This document shows positions 1 to 11,355 of a stretch of 64,000 bases of DNA, piece after piece (within the stretch, counting starts at the first letter, position 1; every line of letters begins with the position of its first letter). Source of the stretch: an uncultured Lachnospiraceae bacterium (lineage in GTDB: Bacteria > Bacillota > Clostridia > Lachnospirales > Lachnospiraceae); NCBI GenBank assembly GCA_902779355.1, contig CACZBF010000004.1, positions 1-64,000 of the forward strand, written 5' to 3'. The notes under the pieces are model-generated. The model made no database searches and was not told the DNA's origin. It worked only from the letters and a program-made list of their open reading frames with translations. The position numbers and the translations under genes are program-made.

Positions 1-25
1 TGAAGGTTTAAAAACCATCAAAAAA

Positions 26-75
26 AGAGAACTGATTACCTTATTCAGGTTCTCAGTTCTCTATTTCTTTTTGTT
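26..75 (+). terminator. Intrinsic terminator upstream of rpoB
   Basis: A perfect 10-bp stem (26-35 with 53-62) encloses a 17-nt loop. It is preceded by an A-tract and followed by a T-rich run, so it may work in both directions. It probably ends the transcript of the gene left of the window (rplL in most Firmicutes, but not visible here). Confidence 0.75.
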
Positions 76-91
76 GTCATCTTATCTTAAT

Positions 92-106
92 GACATTGGC
101 AATGTC
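92..106. promoter_or_regulatory. Perfect palindrome, candidate operator
   Basis: GACATTG-G-CAATGTC is a 15-nt perfect inverted repeat. The same two half-sites recur 40 nt downstream (146-152 and 159-164), overlapping the -35 of the rpoB promoter. The recurrence suggests a protein binding site. A short hairpin followed by a T-run is the alternative reading. Confidence 0.4.
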
Positions 107-143
107 GCGGTTCTTTTTTTCGTCAAAATACCTAAAATTTTTC

Positions 144-173
144 TTGACATTGCACCCGCAATGTGATTATAAT
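144..173 (+). promoter_or_regulatory. rpoB promoter
   Basis: Consensus TTGACA (144-149) and TATAAT (168-173) are separated by 18 nt, so transcription should start near 180. The spacer carries the GACATTG / CAATGT half-sites. The leader holds another inverted repeat (CTATTG 184-189, CAATAG 195-200). The rpoB start is at 258, leaving a leader of about 78 nt. Confidence 0.85.
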
Positions 174-257
174 GTAGTTTGCGCTATTGTGGTGCAATAG
201 GGAACCTATGCCCTGAAATAGTGCAGACTAAATAGAATATAGGAGAGGAAGCGTCAA

Positions 258-3200
258 ATGGAGAAGAACAGAATACGTCCGGTCAAGGCCGGAAAGGGTA
301 TCCGTATGAGCTATTCAAGGCAAAAAGAAGTCCTTGAAATGCCAAACCTGATCGAAGTCCAGAAGGATTCCTACCAGTGGTTTTTGGAAGAAGGCCTGCG
401 GGAAGTGTTTGATGACATTTCGCCGATCACGGATTACAACGGACACCTTTCTCTGGAGTTTGTGGATTTCACACTTTGTAAGGACGATGTAAAGTATTCC
501 ATCCCCGAGTGCAAGTCGCGCGATGCGACGTATGCAGCACCCCTGAAGGTGAAAGTCAGACTTTACAACAGAGAGGATAAAGAGGATATCAACGAGCACG
601 ATATCTTTATGGGAGACCTTCCTCTGATGACGGAGACCGGAACGTTTGTGATCAATGGCGCAGAGCGTGTTATTGTCAGCCAGTTGGTACGTTCCCCCGG
701 CATTTATTATGATATTGCGCATGACAAGATCGGAAAACAGCTCTATTCCTGCACCGTGATCCCGAACCGGGGTGCATGGTTGGAATATGAGACCGATTCC
801 AATGATGTTTTCTATGTGCGTGTGGATCGGACAAGAAAGGTGCCGATCACAGTGCTTGTTCGTGCCCTTGGTATCGGTACGAACCAGCAGATCATAGATC
901 TTTTCGGAGAAGAGCCGAAGATCATGGCATCCCTTGCAAAGGATCCGGCAGTGACGGAAAAGGATCCGCAGGGAAGTTATGAAGCGGGTCTCTTAGAGCT
1001 GTACAAAAAAATTCGTCCCGGTGAGCCGTTGACTGTAGAAAGTGCGGACAGTCTGATCACCGCTATGTTTTTTGACCCGAGACGGTATGATCTGGCTAAG
1101 GTCGGACGCTATAAGTTTAATAAGAAGCTGCATTTTAAGAATCGCCTGAGCGGTCAGGTGCTCGCGGAAGACGTGGTAGATGAGACCACCGGAGAAGTAT
1201 TCCCGGCAGGGACCAGCCTGACAAGAGAGATCGCAGAGCAGATTCAGAATGCGGCTGTTCCGTATGTCTGGATTCAGACGGAGGAGCGGAATGTGAAGGT
1301 ACTTTCCTCCATGATGGTCGATATCCGTACCTACATGCCCAAGGTAAAGGATCCGCGGAAAGAACTCGGCATCTCCGAGCTGGTATATTATCCGGTATTG
1401 AAGAAGCTGATGGAGGAAAATCCGAAAGAAGCAGATCTGAAAGAGGCTGTGAGAAAAAGCGTTTCGGAGCTGATCCCGCGTCATATCACAAAAGAAGATA
1501 TTTTTGCTTCTATTAATTATAATATGCATCTGGAGTGGGGTATCGGTAACAAGGATGATATCGATCATCTCGGAAACCGCCGTATCCGTGCGGTAGGCGA
1601 GCTCCTTCAGAATCAGTATCGGATCGGTCTTTCCCGTATGGAAAGAGTCGTGCGCGAACGCATGACAACGCAGGATCTGGAGGTAATCTCCCCGCAGTCG
1701 CTGATCAACATCAAACCTGTGACAGCAGCGGTAAAGGAATTCTTCGGTTCCTCGCAGTTGTCCCAGTTCATGGATCAGAACAATCCGCTGGGTGAGTTGA
1801 CGCATAAACGTCGTCTTTCGGCACTTGGCCCCGGCGGTTTGTCCCGTGACCGTGCCGGATTCGAGGTGCGTGATGTCCATTATTCCCATTACGGACGGAT
1901 GTGCCCGATCGAGACCCCTGAAGGTCCGAACATCGGTCTGATCAACTCTCTTGCATGCTACGCAAGGATCAATGAATACGGCTTTGTGGAAGCACCTTAC
2001 CGCCGGATCGACAAGAGCGACCCGGAGAATCCTGTTGTGACAAACGATGTCGTTTACATGACGGCGGACGAGGAAGACTATTTCCACGTGGCACAGGCAA
2101 ACGAAAAACTCGATGAGAAGGGACATTTCGTTCGAAACTCCGTGTCCGGTCGTTATAAAGAGGAAACGCAGGAATATGACAAGCATATGTTTGATTTCAT
2201 GGATGTATCACCGAAGATGGTGTTCTCCGTGGCAACAGCATTGATCCCGTTCCTGCAGAACGATGACGCGAACCGTGCGCTGATGGGATCCAACATGCAG
2301 CGTCAGGCGGTTCCGCTCCTAACGACAGAGACTCCGGTCGTCGGAACCGGTATGGAGCCGAAGGCAGCCGTGGACTCCGGTGTTTGCGTTGTTGCAAAGC
2401 GTTCCGGTACGGTGGAACGTGCTGTCAGCAATGAGATCCGCATCAAAGCCGACGAAGACGGGAATGTGGATGTTTATGAGCTTCAGAAATTCGTTCGAAG
2501 CAACCAGAGCAACTGCTACAACCAGAGACCGATCGTGCTCAAGGGAGAGCATGTAGAGGTCGGAGATGTCATTGCAGACGGTCCGTCCACATCGGGCGGC
2601 GAGCTTGCGCTTGGCAAAAACCCGCTGATCGGTTTCATGACATGGGAAGGTTACAACTACGAGGACGCAGTACTGCTTTCCGAACGTCTCGTACAGGAGG
2701 ATGTATACACCTCTATTCATATCGAGGAATATGAGGCTGAGGCGCGTGATACGAAACTGGGACCGGAGGAGATCACAAGAGATGTGCCTGGTGTCGGTGA
2801 TGACGCTCTGAAAGATCTGGATGAGCGCGGTGTGGTACGTATCGGTGCCGAGGTTCGTGCCGGTGATATTCTGGTCGGAAAAGTCACGCCGAAGGGCGAG
2901 ACGGAGCTGACGGCTGAAGAGCGCCTGCTGCGTGCGATCTTCGGAGAAAAAGCAAGAGAAGTCCGCGATACATCGCTTAAGGTACCGCACGGAGAATACG
3001 GAATCGTTGTGGATGCAAAGGTGTTCACCAGAGAAAATGGTGACGAGCTTTCCCCGGGTGTCAACCAGTCCGTACGGATCTATATCGCTCAGAAGCGTAA
3101 GATCTCCGTCGGTGACAAGATGGCTGGTCGTCACGGAAACAAGGGTGTGGTTTCCCGCGTGCTTCCGGTAGAGGATATGCCGTTCCTGCCGAACGGCCGC

Positions 3201-4157
3201 CCGCTGGATATCGTGTTGAATCCTCTTGGTGTGCCGAGCCGCATGAATATCGGTCAGGTCCTTGAGATCCACCTTTCCCTTGCTGCAAAAGCACTTGGAT
3301 TCCACATCGAAACGCCCGTGTTTGATGGTGCGAACGAGGCGGATATCCAGGATACGCTGGAGCTGGCAAACGACTATGTCAACATGGAATGGCCGGATTT
3401 TGAAAAGAAATACAAGAGCATGCTGCATAAAGATGTTCTGAAATATCTGGGTGAGCATCTGGAGAATCGTGATGAGTGGAAGGGCGTACCGATCAGCCGT
3501 GACGGTAAGGTGCAGCTGCGTGACGGTCGTACCGGAGAATTCTTTGATGCACCGGTTACGATCGGACACATGCATTACCTGAAACTTCACCACCTCGTGG
3601 ATGATAAGATCCATGCAAGATCCACAGGCCCCTACTCTCTGGTAACGCAACAGCCTCTCGGCGGAAAAGCCCAGTTCGGCGGACAGCGTTTCGGTGAGAT
3701 GGAAGTGTGGGCTTTGGAAGCATATGGTGCTTCTTATACACTGCAAGAGATCCTGACCATGAAATCCGACGATGTGGTCGGACGTGTCAAGACTTATGAA
3801 GCGATCATCAAGGGTGACAACATACCGGAGCCCGGTGTGCCGGAGTCCTTTAAGGTGCTTCTGAAAGAATTGCAGTCCCTGGGATTGGATGTCCGTGTGC
3901 TGGATGAAGAACGGAATGAAGTGCAGCTGATGGAGACTTCCGAGTACGGCAATACCAACCTGAATTCCATTATCGCGGGTGACAAGGATTTTGCCTTTGA
4001 AAGCAGCGAGTCTTTTGAAAAGCACGGATTTTCAAAGCAGGAATTCAATGAAGACGGCGAGCTCGAGACCATTGACGATGAGGAAATGGAAGAGGATGCG
4101 GACTTTGATGAGGACGACATGCTTGCCGAAGACGCTTTTGATGACACCGACGAGTGA
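258..4157 (+). CDS. rpoB: DNA-directed RNA polymerase subunit beta
   Basis: Beta subunit of the RNA polymerase core, 1299 aa, forming the catalytic cleft with beta-prime. The ATG at 258 follows AGGAG with good spacing. The rifampicin-binding segment around residues 496-530 reads [13 protein letters not shown] then THKRR and LGPGG, i.e. the wild-type residues at the usual resistance positions. The signature [14 protein letters not shown] is present. Near the C-terminus are the segments that contact beta-prime ([21 protein letters not shown]). The protein ends in a strongly acidic tail (Asp/Glu-rich, last ~30 residues), longer than in Bacillus. rpoC follows after 18 nt, so the two are cotranscribed. 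Expression is driven by the consensus promoter at 144-173. Confidence 0.99.
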   Translation: MEKNRIRPVKAGKGIRMSYSRQKEVLEMPNLIEVQKDSYQWFLEEGLREVFDDISPITDYNGHLSLEFVDFTLCKDDVKYSIPECKSRDATYAAPLKVKVRLYNREDKEDINEHDIFMGDLPLMTETGTFVINGAERVIVSQLVRSPGIYYDIAHDKIGKQLYSCTVIPNRGAWLEYETDSNDVFYVRVDRTRKVPITVLVRALGIGTNQQIIDLFGEEPKIMASLAKDPAVTEKDPQGSYEAGLLELYKKIRPGEPLTVESADSLITAMFFDPRRYDLAKVGRYKFNKKLHFKNRLSGQVLAEDVVDETTGEVFPAGTSLTREIAEQIQNAAVPYVWIQTEERNVKVLSSMMVDIRTYMPKVKDPRKELGISELVYYPVLKKLMEENPKEADLKEAVRKSVSELIPRHITKEDIFASINYNMHLEWGIGNKDDIDHLGNRRIRAVGELLQNQYRIGLSRMERVVRERMTTQDLEVISPQSLINIKPVTAAVKEFFGSSQLSQFMDQNNPLGELTHKRRLSALGPGGLSRDRAGFEVRDVHYSHYGRMCPIETPEGPNIGLINSLACYARINEYGFVEAPYRRIDKSDPENPVVTNDVVYMTADEEDYFHVAQANEKLDEKGHFVRNSVSGRYKEETQEYDKHMFDFMDVSPKMVFSVATALIPFLQNDDANRALMGSNMQRQAVPLLTTETPVVGTGMEPKAAVDSGVCVVAKRSGTVERAVSNEIRIKADEDGNVDVYELQKFVRSNQSNCYNQRPIVLKGEHVEVGDVIADGPSTSGGELALGKNPLIGFMTWEGYNYEDAVLLSERLVQEDVYTSIHIEEYEAEARDTKLGPEEITRDVPGVGDDALKDLDERGVVRIGAEVRAGDILVGKVTPKGETELTAEERLLRAIFGEKAREVRDTSLKVPHGEYGIVVDAKVFTRENGDELSPGVNQSVRIYIAQKRKISVGDKMAGRHGNKGVVSRVLPVEDMPFLPNGRPLDIVLNPLGVPSRMNIGQVLEIHLSLAAKALGFHIETPVFDGANEADIQDTLELANDYVNMEWPDFEKKYKSMLHKDVLKYLGEHLENRDEWKGVPISRDGKVQLRDGRTGEFFDAPVTIGHMHYLKLHHLVDDKIHARSTGPYSLVTQQPLGGKAQFGGQRFGEMEVWALEAYGASYTLQEILTMKSDDVVGRVKTYEAIIKGDNIPEPGVPESFKVLLKELQSLGLDVRVLDEERNEVQLMETSEYGNTNLNSIIAGDKDFAFESSESFEKHGFSKQEFNEDGELETIDDEEMEEDADFDEDDMLAEDAFDDTDE

Positions 4158-4175
4158 TGAAGGAGGATTTCAGGA

Positions 4176-7100
4176 ATGGAAAACCGTGAAATAAATCAGT
4201 CCATGTCTTTTGACGCGATCCAGATCGGACTTGCATCTCCGGAAAAGATCAGAGAGTGGAGCCGTGGCGAGGTCAAAAAGCCGGAAACCATCAACTACCG
4301 GACATTGAAGCCGGAAAAGGACGGTCTGTTCTGCGAAAAGATCTTCGGACCGAGCAAGGACTGGGAGTGCCACTGCGGAAAGTATAAAAAGATCCGCTAT
4401 AAGGGCGTCGTTTGCGATCGTTGCGGCGTTGAGATCACAAAAGCTTCTGTTCGCCGTGAGCGTATGGGACATATCGAGTTGGCAGCCCCGGTATCGCATA
4501 TCTGGTATTTTAAAGGGATTCCGAGCCGGATGGGTTTGATGCTCGATCTTTCTCCGCGTACCTTGGAGAAGATCCTGTATTTTGCTTCTTATATCGTATT
4601 GGATCCCGGCGAGTCCGGACTTGCGTTAAAGCAGGTTCTGACAGAGGCAGAATATCAGGAAGCAAAAGAAAAATATGGGAACTCTTTCCGTACCGGTATG
4701 GGTGCGGAGGCAATCTTAGAACTTCTTAAGAACATCGATCTGGAAAAAGAATTTGATGAGCTGCGCAGCGAGCTGGAAACAGCGACCGGACAAAAAAGGG
4801 CGCGTCTGATCAAACGGCTGGAGGTCGTGGAAGCATTCCGCGAGTCCGGAAATAAGCCGGAATGGATGATCATGACGGTAATCCCGGTGATCCCGCCGGA
4901 TCTTCGTCCGATGGTACAGCTGGATGGCGGTCGTTTTGCAACATCCGATCTGAACGACCTTTATCGCCGGATCATCAACCGAAACAATCGTCTGCGCCGG
5001 CTTCTGGAGCTCGGCGCGCCGGATATTATCGTTCGTAATGAGAAGCGTATGCTGCAGGAAGCGGTTGATGCGCTGATCGATAACGGCCGCAGAGGAAGAC
5101 CGGTAACAGGCCCCGGCAACAGGGCGCTGAAGTCCCTTTCCGATATGCTGAAAGGAAAATCCGGACGTTTCCGTCAGAACCTGCTCGGAAAACGTGTGGA
5201 CTACTCCGGACGTTCCGTTATCTGTGTAGAGCCAAAATTAAAGATCTATCAGTGCGGTCTGCCGAAAGAAATGGCACTTGAGCTGTTCAAGCCCTTTGTA
5301 ATGAAGGAACTTGTGATGAATGGCGTCGCACATAATATCAAGAGCGCCAAGAAAATGGTAGAGCGTCTGGAAACTCAGGTATGGGATGTACTCGAGGATG
5401 TGATCAAGGAGCATCCGGTTATGCTGAACCGTGCTCCCACACTGCACAGACTTGGTATTCAGGCATTTGAGCCGATTCTGGTAGAAGGTAAGGCAATTAA
5501 GCTTCATCCGCTCGTATGTACCGCGTTTAATGCGGACTTCGACGGTGACCAGATGGCAGTGCATCTTCCGCTGACGCAGGAAGCACAGGCAGAATGCCGT
5601 TTCATGCTGCTTTCGCCGAACAACCTTCTGAAGCCATCAGACGGTGGTGTGGTAGCTGTTCCGTCGCAGGATATGGTCCTTGGTATTTACTATCTGACAC
5701 AGGAGCGCGATGGAGCAAAGGGCGAAGGAAAGTATTTCCGTAACATCAATGAAGCAATCCTGGCTTATGAGAATGGTGTGCTTTCTCTCCATGCAAAGAT
5801 CCATGTCAGTGTGAGCAAAAAACGCGAAGACGGCACGATGAAAACAGCCGTGATTGAGACAACGCTCGGAAGGATGCTCTTTAATGAGATCATTCCGCAG
5901 GATCTTGGCTTTGTGGATCGTTCCATTGAAGAAAACGAGCTACTGCCGGAGATTGATTTCCACGTTGCAAAGAAACATCTGAAAAAGATCCTGGAAAACG
6001 TGATGAACATCCATGGCGCAACAAAGACAGCGGAAGTGCTGGATGATGTGAAGGCGATGGGTTACAAGTACTCCACGCAGGCTGCAATGACGGTATCCAT
6101 TTCGGATATGACCGTACCGGCGCAGAAAGTCGAATTGATCGAGGGTGCGCAGGAGACCGTGGATAAGATCACGAAGCAGTATCGCCGTGGTCTGATCACG
6201 GAGGAAGAACGTTATAAAGAAGTCATTGAAACCTGGAAAGAGACGGACGATGAGCTGACGAAGGCACTTTTGGATGGCTTGGATCAGTACAACAACATCT
6301 TCATGATGGCTGATTCCGGTGCCCGCGGTTCCGATAAGCAGATCAAACAGCTTGCCGGCATGCGTGGTCTGATGGCGGATACGACCGGTCGTACGATCGA
6401 GCTGCCCATCAAATCCAATTTCCGTGAAGGTTTGGACGTTTTGGAATACTTCATGTCCGCGCACGGCGCAAGAAAAGGACTTTCCGATACGGCGCTTCGT
6501 ACCGCAGACTCCGGTTACCTGACGAGACGTCTTGTTGATGTCTCCCAGCACATGATCATTCGTGAGCCTGATTGCTGCGCAGGTAAAAAGCGCGAAGTCC
6601 CGGGTGTCTATGTAAAAGCATTCATGGACGGCAAAGAAGAGATCGAAAGCCTGAAAGACCGGATCACAGGACGTTTCGCATGCGAGACGATCAGCGATAA
6701 AGACGGCAATGTGATCGTCAAGGCAAATCATATGATCACGCCCCGCCGCGCTGCTGCGATCATTGAAAAGGGTGTAGATGAAAAAGGCGAGCCGATCCAG
6801 AAGGTAAAGATCCGTACGATCTTGACCTGCCGCTCACATATGGGTGTCTGTGCGAAGTGTTACGGTGCTAACATGGCAACCGGAAATGCCGTACAGGTCG
6901 GTGAAGCAATTGGTATCATTGCAGCACAGTCCATTGGTGAGCCCGGTACACAGCTGACGATGCGAACTTTCCATATCGGCGGTATCGCAGGAAACGATAT
7001 CACACAAGGTCTTCCCCGTGTCGAGGAAATCTTTGAGGCAAGAAAGCCGAAGGGTCTTGCGATCATCACAGAGATCGCCGGAACTGCGCAGATCAAAGAT

Positions 7101-7898
7101 GCCAAGAAAAAACGCGAGATCGTTGTGAGCAATAAAGAGACCGGAGACACCAAGACGTATCTGATCCCCTATGGCTCCAGGATCAAGATCATGGATGGCG
7201 CAGAGCTTGCAGCCGGTGATGAGCTGACAGAAGGTTCCGTCAATCCGCATGACATCTTAAAGATCAAAGACGTCAACGCAGTGCAGGATTACATGCTGCG
7301 TGAAGTGCAGAGAGTATATCGCCTCCAAGGCGTGGAGATCAACGACAAGCATATCGAAGTGATCGTACGTCAGATGCTCCAGAAGACACGCGTGGAAGAG
7401 GCCGGTGACTCCGATTTCCTTCCGGGTACGCTGGTAGATACCCTCGATTTTGAGGATATCAACGAGGAACTGGAAGCAAACGGCAAGACTCCCGCAGAAG
7501 GCAAGCAGGTGTTGCTTGGTATCACGAAAGCATCTTTGGCGACCAACTCCTTCCTGTCGGCAGCATCCTTCCAGGAGACCACGAAGGTGCTGACAGAAGC
7601 AGCGATCAAAGGCAAGATCGATCCGCTGATCGGTATGAAGGAAAATGTCATCATCGGAAAGCTGATCCCGGCAGGTACCGGTATGAAGCGTTATCGCAAC
7701 ATCAAGTTGGATACCGATCTGAATCAGTTTGCGGATGTGGAAGTCGAAGAGGACGAGTTGGAAGACATCGACAATACCTTTGAAGAGACCATGGAAGCGG
7801 CTGCAGCAGCAAGGGCAGATGTCGAGGACGCAGACGGTGATCTCACTGATGAAGCGGAAGAAGAGGCGGTGCTTGTGACGGACGGAGAGGAAGAGTAA
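4176..7898 (+). CDS. rpoC: DNA-directed RNA polymerase subunit beta-prime
   Basis: Beta-prime subunit of RNA polymerase, 1240 aa, start preceded by AAGGAGG. The N-terminal zinc ribbon ([20 protein letters not shown], about residues 68-88) and the absolutely conserved NADFDGD catalytic magnesium loop near residues 452-458 are intact. The second zinc site (CC near 800, then [11 protein letters not shown]) and the C-terminal [18 protein letters not shown] segment are also seen. Like RpoB it carries an acidic C-terminal extension. It is the second gene of the rpoBC operon and is followed directly by a strong terminator that doubles as the rpsL promoter region. Confidence 0.99.
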   Translation: MENREINQSMSFDAIQIGLASPEKIREWSRGEVKKPETINYRTLKPEKDGLFCEKIFGPSKDWECHCGKYKKIRYKGVVCDRCGVEITKASVRRERMGHIELAAPVSHIWYFKGIPSRMGLMLDLSPRTLEKILYFASYIVLDPGESGLALKQVLTEAEYQEAKEKYGNSFRTGMGAEAILELLKNIDLEKEFDELRSELETATGQKRARLIKRLEVVEAFRESGNKPEWMIMTVIPVIPPDLRPMVQLDGGRFATSDLNDLYRRIINRNNRLRRLLELGAPDIIVRNEKRMLQEAVDALIDNGRRGRPVTGPGNRALKSLSDMLKGKSGRFRQNLLGKRVDYSGRSVICVEPKLKIYQCGLPKEMALELFKPFVMKELVMNGVAHNIKSAKKMVERLETQVWDVLEDVIKEHPVMLNRAPTLHRLGIQAFEPILVEGKAIKLHPLVCTAFNADFDGDQMAVHLPLTQEAQAECRFMLLSPNNLLKPSDGGVVAVPSQDMVLGIYYLTQERDGAKGEGKYFRNINEAILAYENGVLSLHAKIHVSVSKKREDGTMKTAVIETTLGRMLFNEIIPQDLGFVDRSIEENELLPEIDFHVAKKHLKKILENVMNIHGATKTAEVLDDVKAMGYKYSTQAAMTVSISDMTVPAQKVELIEGAQETVDKITKQYRRGLITEEERYKEVIETWKETDDELTKALLDGLDQYNNIFMMADSGARGSDKQIKQLAGMRGLMADTTGRTIELPIKSNFREGLDVLEYFMSAHGARKGLSDTALRTADSGYLTRRLVDVSQHMIIREPDCCAGKKREVPGVYVKAFMDGKEEIESLKDRITGRFACETISDKDGNVIVKANHMITPRRAAAIIEKGVDEKGEPIQKVKIRTILTCRSHMGVCAKCYGANMATGNAVQVGEAIGIIAAQSIGEPGTQLTMRTFHIGGIAGNDITQGLPRVEEIFEARKPKGLAIITEIAGTAQIKDAKKKREIVVSNKETGDTKTYLIPYGSRIKIMDGAELAAGDELTEGSVNPHDILKIKDVNAVQDYMLREVQRVYRLQGVEINDKHIEVIVRQMLQKTRVEEAGDSDFLPGTLVDTLDFEDINEELEANGKTPAEGKQVLLGITKASLATNSFLSAASFQETTKVLTEAAIKGKIDPLIGMKENVIIGKLIPAGTGMKRYRNIKLDTDLNQFADVEVEEDELEDIDNTFEETMEAAAAARADVEDADGDLTDEAEEEAVLVTDGEEE

Positions 7899-7918
7899 GA
7901 AAAATCCCGGAAAATCAC

Positions 7919-7947
7919 TTGACAAGCCAAAAATAGGTCTATATAAT
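7919..7947 (+). promoter_or_regulatory. Promoter of rpsL (str operon)
   Basis: Consensus TTGACA (7919-7924), 17-nt spacer, consensus TATAAT (7942-7947). The predicted start, about 7953-7955, lies inside the left arm of the terminator hairpin that begins at 7948. Transcripts from this promoter therefore lack most of the outer arm and escape termination, while read-through from rpoC would form the full hairpin. Confidence 0.88.
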
Positions 7948-7988
7948 ACGGTAGTGTGCGCAAAAAGCGCATTCTACCGTATTTTTTT
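7948..7988 (+). terminator. rpoC terminator
   Basis: A 14-bp stem (7948-7961 with 7967-7980) contains one T-T mismatch and one G-T wobble and is closed by an AAAAA loop. It is followed by A then seven Ts. It ends rpoBC transcripts and overlaps the start site of the rpsL promoter. Confidence 0.85.
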
Positions 7989-8006
7989 GAAGAAGGAGGT
8001 GAAAAC

Positions 8007-8426
8007 ATGCCAACATTCAACCAGTTAGTCCGCAAAGGACGTGAGACATCGATGAAGAAGTCTACGGCTCCGGCACTTCAGAGAGGGTATAATTCCCTTC
8101 AGAAGAAGTATACGGATGTATCTTCTCCGCAGAAGAGAGGTGTCTGCACGGCAGTCAAGACTGCAACTCCGAAGAAGCCTAACTCGGCGCTCCGTAAGAT
8201 CGCGAGAGTACGTCTTTCGAACGGGATCGAAGTCACGAGCTACATCCCGGGCGAGGGTCACAATCTCCAGGAGCACAGCGTTGTACTGATCCGCGGCGGA
8301 AGAGTAAAAGACCTTCCGGGTACCAGATACCATATCATCCGTGGCACGCTGGATACAGCAGGCGTCGGCAATCGTCGTCAGGCTCGTTCCAAGTATGGCG
8401 CAAAGCGGCCGAAGGAAGCAAAATAA
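8007..8426 (+). CDS. rpsL: 30S ribosomal protein S12
   Basis: Small-subunit decoding-centre protein, 139 aa. I chose the ATG at 8007, preceded by AAGGAGGTG, over an in-frame upstream start at 7956. The upstream start would lie in the terminator and add a non-family leader ([10 protein letters not shown]). The family start [12 protein letters not shown] is matched. The streptomycin-related lysines ([11 protein letters not shown] and RVKDLPG) are wild type. First gene of the S12-S7-EF-G string, under its own promoter at 7919-7947. Confidence 0.98.
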   Translation: MPTFNQLVRKGRETSMKKSTAPALQRGYNSLQKKYTDVSSPQKRGVCTAVKTATPKKPNSALRKIARVRLSNGIEVTSYIPGEGHNLQEHSVVLIRGGRVKDLPGTRYHIIRGTLDTAGVGNRRQARSKYGAKRPKEAK

Positions 8427-8516
8427 GAAACGCTGCAGCATAGCAGTGTGATCAAAGGTTAGTGTTGGATATGTTTTTCAAGATATGAAGATATACCCGG
8501 CACGGAGCGTATTTCA

Positions 8517-8608
8517 CGAAAAAATCTTTGATTTTTTCGAAAGGAGCAGCAACGAAGCGATAGCGAAAGGCGGGCTTGCCCGGCTTGAGTAGGAGCGAAG
8601 TTTGCTGC
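8517..8608 (+). repeat. Two hairpins in the rpsL-rpsG gap
   Basis: The 228-nt gap between rpsL and rpsG holds no gene. It contains a 10-bp AT-rich perfect hairpin (8517-8526 with 8530-8539, TTT loop). Next comes a composite structure with an outer stem GCAGCAA (8546-8552) and TTGCTGC (8602-8608) around an inner CGGGC/GCCCG hairpin. The intervening sequence is rich in CGAAG and GCGAAG steps, like the composite hairpins at 25326 and 47849. An attenuator or mRNA-processing role between S12 and S7 is possible. Confidence 0.4.
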
Positions 8609-8654
8609 GACGCAGTACCGATGATTTAATTGTCTAATTAAGGAGGGAAGTAAA

Positions 8655-9125
8655 GTGCCACGTAAAGGACATACTCAGAAAAGAGACGTGCTGGCCGATC
8701 CGATCTACAACAGCAAGGTTGTCACGAAGCTGATCAATAATATCATGCTGGATGGCAAGAAAGGTGTTGCACAGAAGATCGTATACGGTGCGTTCTCAAA
8801 AGTTGAAGAGAAGACCGGGAAACCGGCTCTGGAGGTTTTTGAAGAGGCCATGAATAACGTGATGCCGGTTCTGGAAGTAAAGGCTAGACGTATTGGTGGT
8901 GCGACCTACCAGGTGCCGATCGAGGTGCGTCCGGATCGTCGTCAGGCGCTGGGTCTGCGTTGGCTTACCACGTTTTCAAGAAATCGTGGCGAGAAGACCA
9001 TGGAAGACCGTCTGGCAAATGAGATCATGGATGCCGCAAACAACACCGGATCTTCTGTCAAGAGAAAAGAAGATATGCACAAGATGGCGGAAGCAAACAA
9101 GGCGTTTGCACATTACCGCTTCTAA
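8655..9125 (+). CDS. rpsG: 30S ribosomal protein S7
   Basis: Primary 16S-rRNA-binding protein that nucleates the 30S head, 156 aa, the usual length. It uses a GTG start at 8655 preceded by AAGGAGGG. The family start (M)PRKGHTQKR and the conserved [20 protein letters not shown] and [16 protein letters not shown] segments are intact. It lies between rpsL and fusA as in most bacteria, but with an unusually long (228 nt) structured spacer from rpsL. Confidence 0.98.
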   Translation: MPRKGHTQKRDVLADPIYNSKVVTKLINNIMLDGKKGVAQKIVYGAFSKVEEKTGKPALEVFEEAMNNVMPVLEVKARRIGGATYQVPIEVRPDRRQALGLRWLTTFSRNRGEKTMEDRLANEIMDAANNTGSSVKRKEDMHKMAEANKAFAHYRF

Positions 9126-9146
9126 CAGTAACAGGAGGAAAAGATT

Positions 9147-11264
9147 TTGGCTGGAAGAGAATACCCGTTAGAGAGAACCAGAAATATCGGGATTATGGCT
9201 CATATCGACGCCGGCAAAACGACGCTGACAGAGCGTATTCTCTATTATACTGGTGTGAATTACAAAATCGGTGAAACCTACGAAGGAACTGCAACCATGG
9301 ACTGGATGGAGCAGGAAGCCGAGAGAGGTATCACCATCACTTCCGCTGCAACCACCTGCCACTGGACGCTCCAGGAGAAGGCGAAACCGAAGCCGGGTGC
9401 CGAAGAGCATCGTATTAATATCATTGATACACCGGGACACGTAGACTTCACGGTTGAGGTAGAGCGTTCGCTCCGCGTGCTGGACGGTGCGGTCGGTGTG
9501 TTTGACGCGAAGGGCGGTGTGGAACCGCAGTCAGAAAACGTCTGGAGACAGGCGGATACTTACAGTGTTCCCCGTATGGCGTTTGTCAACAAAATGGACA
9601 TCCTCGGTGCGGATTTCTTCAATACTGTGAAGGAGATCGGCACAAAGCTCGGAAAGAATGCAGTTGTAACGCAGCTTCCGATCGGTAAAGAGGATTACTT
9701 CAAGGGCATTGTCGATCTGTTTGAGATGCAGGCCTACATCTATAATGATGCAAAGGGTGAGGACATTACGATCACCGATATCCCGGATGACATGAAAGAT
9801 GAGGCAGAGCAGTATCATACAGAGTTGGTGGAGAAGATCTGCGAGTTTGATGATGACCTGATGGAGAAATACCTGGAAGGCGAGGAGCCTTCGATCGAAG
9901 AGCTGAAAGCAGGGCTTCGGAAAGGAACCATCAGCAACGCAGGTGTACCGGTCTGCTGCGGATCTGCGCATCAGAACAAAGGTATCCAGAAGCTGATCGA
10001 TGCTGTCGTAGAGTTTATGCCTGCGCCGACGGATATCCCGGCAATTAAGGGAACCGATATGGACGGTAACGAGATCGAGCGTCATGCTTCCGATGAGGAG
10101 CCGTTTGCAGCATTGGCATTCAAGATCATGGCAGATCCTTTCGTAGGAAAGCTTGCGTTCTTCCGTGTGTATTCCGGAACGGTCAACTCCGGTTCCTATG
10201 TGTTGAATGCCACGAAAGACAAAAAAGAGCGTATCGGACGTATCCTGCAGATGCATGCAAACAAGCGGTCCGAGCTGGACAAGGCATATTCCGGAGACAT
10301 CGCGGCAGCGGTTGGTCTGAAGGTGACTGCCACCGGTGATACGCTTTGTGATGAGCAGCATCCGGTAATCCTTGAGTCCATGGAATTCCCGGAGCCGGTT
10401 ATCGAGCTTGCGATCGAGCCCAAGACCAAGGCTGGTCAGCAGAAGATGGGCGAGGCGCTTGCAAAGCTCGCGGAAGAGGATCCGACGTTCCGTGCACACA
10501 CCAACGAAGAGACCGGACAGACGATCATCGCCGGTATGGGCGAGCTCCATTTGGAGATCATCGTAGACCGTCTGCTGCGTGAGTACAAGGTGGAAGCAAA
10601 CGTCGGTGCGCCGCAGGTTGCTTATAAAGAGACCTTTACCAAGATGGTGGAGCAGGAATACAAGTATGCGAAGCAGTCCGGTGGTCGTGGTCAGTACGGT
10701 CATTGTAAGGTACGCTTTGAGCCGATGGATGCAAATGCGGACGAGACCTTCAAGTTTGAATCCGCAGTTGTCGGCGGAGCGATCCCGAAGGAGTACATCC
10801 CGGCAGTCGGCGAAGGTATCGAAGAAGCTGCTCAGGCTGGTATTCTGGCTGGATTCCCGGTGCTTGGTATCCATGCGACCGTCTTCGACGGCAGCTACCA
10901 TGAGGTAGACTCCTCGGAAATGGCTTTTCATATCGCAGGTTCCATGTGCTTCAAGGAAGCTATGCAGAAGGCTGATCCGACATTACTCGAGCCCATCATG
11001 AAGGTGGAAGTGACCATGCCGGAAGAGTATATGGGTGATGTGATCGGAGATATCAACTCCCGTCGCGGCCAGATCGAAGGTATGGAAGACGTCGGAAACG
11101 GCAAGCTCGTCAAGGCGCATGTACCGCTGGCGGAAATGTTCGGCTACTCCACGGATCTTCGTTCGGCGACCCAGGGGCGCGGCAACTACTCCATGTTCTT
11201 TGAGAAGTATGCGCCGGCACCGAAGTCTGTGACGGATAAGATTATCTCGGAGCACAAGAAATAA
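9147..11264 (+). CDS. fusA: Elongation factor G
   Basis: Translocation GTPase, 705 aa. The start is a TTG at 9147, preceded by CAGGAGGAAAAG, giving (M)[15 protein letters not shown]1 (AHIDAGKTT), the G2/switch I region (ERGITI), G3 (DTPGHVDF) and G4 (NKMD) are present in the first ~150 residues, followed by domains II-V. The late motif [11 protein letters not shown] is typical of canonical EF-G. The gene is 21 nt after rpsG, so it is translated from the str-operon transcript. tuf follows but has its own promoter. Confidence 0.98.
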   Translation: MAGREYPLERTRNIGIMAHIDAGKTTLTERILYYTGVNYKIGETYEGTATMDWMEQEAERGITITSAATTCHWTLQEKAKPKPGAEEHRINIIDTPGHVDFTVEVERSLRVLDGAVGVFDAKGGVEPQSENVWRQADTYSVPRMAFVNKMDILGADFFNTVKEIGTKLGKNAVVTQLPIGKEDYFKGIVDLFEMQAYIYNDAKGEDITITDIPDDMKDEAEQYHTELVEKICEFDDDLMEKYLEGEEPSIEELKAGLRKGTISNAGVPVCCGSAHQNKGIQKLIDAVVEFMPAPTDIPAIKGTDMDGNEIERHASDEEPFAALAFKIMADPFVGKLAFFRVYSGTVNSGSYVLNATKDKKERIGRILQMHANKRSELDKAYSGDIAAAVGLKVTATGDTLCDEQHPVILESMEFPEPVIELAIEPKTKAGQQKMGEALAKLAEEDPTFRAHTNEETGQTIIAGMGELHLEIIVDRLLREYKVEANVGAPQVAYKETFTKMVEQEYKYAKQSGGRGQYGHCKVRFEPMDANADETFKFESAVVGGAIPKEYIPAVGEGIEEAAQAGILAGFPVLGIHATVFDGSYHEVDSSEMAFHIAGSMCFKEAMQKADPTLLEPIMKVEVTMPEEYMGDVIGDINSRRGQIEGMEDVGNGKLVKAHVPLAEMFGYSTDLRSATQGRGNYSMFFEKYAPAPKSVTDKIISEHKK

Positions 11265-11267
11265 GGC

Positions 11268-11296
11268 TTGAAAAAGCCATAAAATTTTTATATAAT
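11268..11296 (+). promoter_or_regulatory. tuf promoter
   Basis: TTGAAA (11268-11273), 17-nt spacer, consensus TATAAT (11291-11296). It lies in the 91-nt fusA-tuf gap and gives tuf an independent, probably strong, start of transcription. Confidence 0.8.
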
Positions 11297-11355
11297 CAAC
11301 AATAGTCGCAATAATGTTTAGTAGACCAAGAGAGAGGTTTACGAAAGGAGACGAA

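Noticed and set aside
1744..1850. Possible rifampicin-resistance changes in RpoB
   Set aside because: All usual resistance positions carry the wild-type residue; only a Ser-to-Gly difference at the position equal to E. coli 522 is seen, which looks like natural variation.
993..4025. Long minus-strand open frames inside rpoB (397 and 568 codons)
   Set aside because: They are shadows of a high-constraint gene: no ribosome sites, no family resemblance, and complete overlap with rpoB.
8007..8426. Possible streptomycin-resistance changes in S12
   Set aside because: Both key lysine regions (TPKKPNS, RVKDLPG) are wild type.
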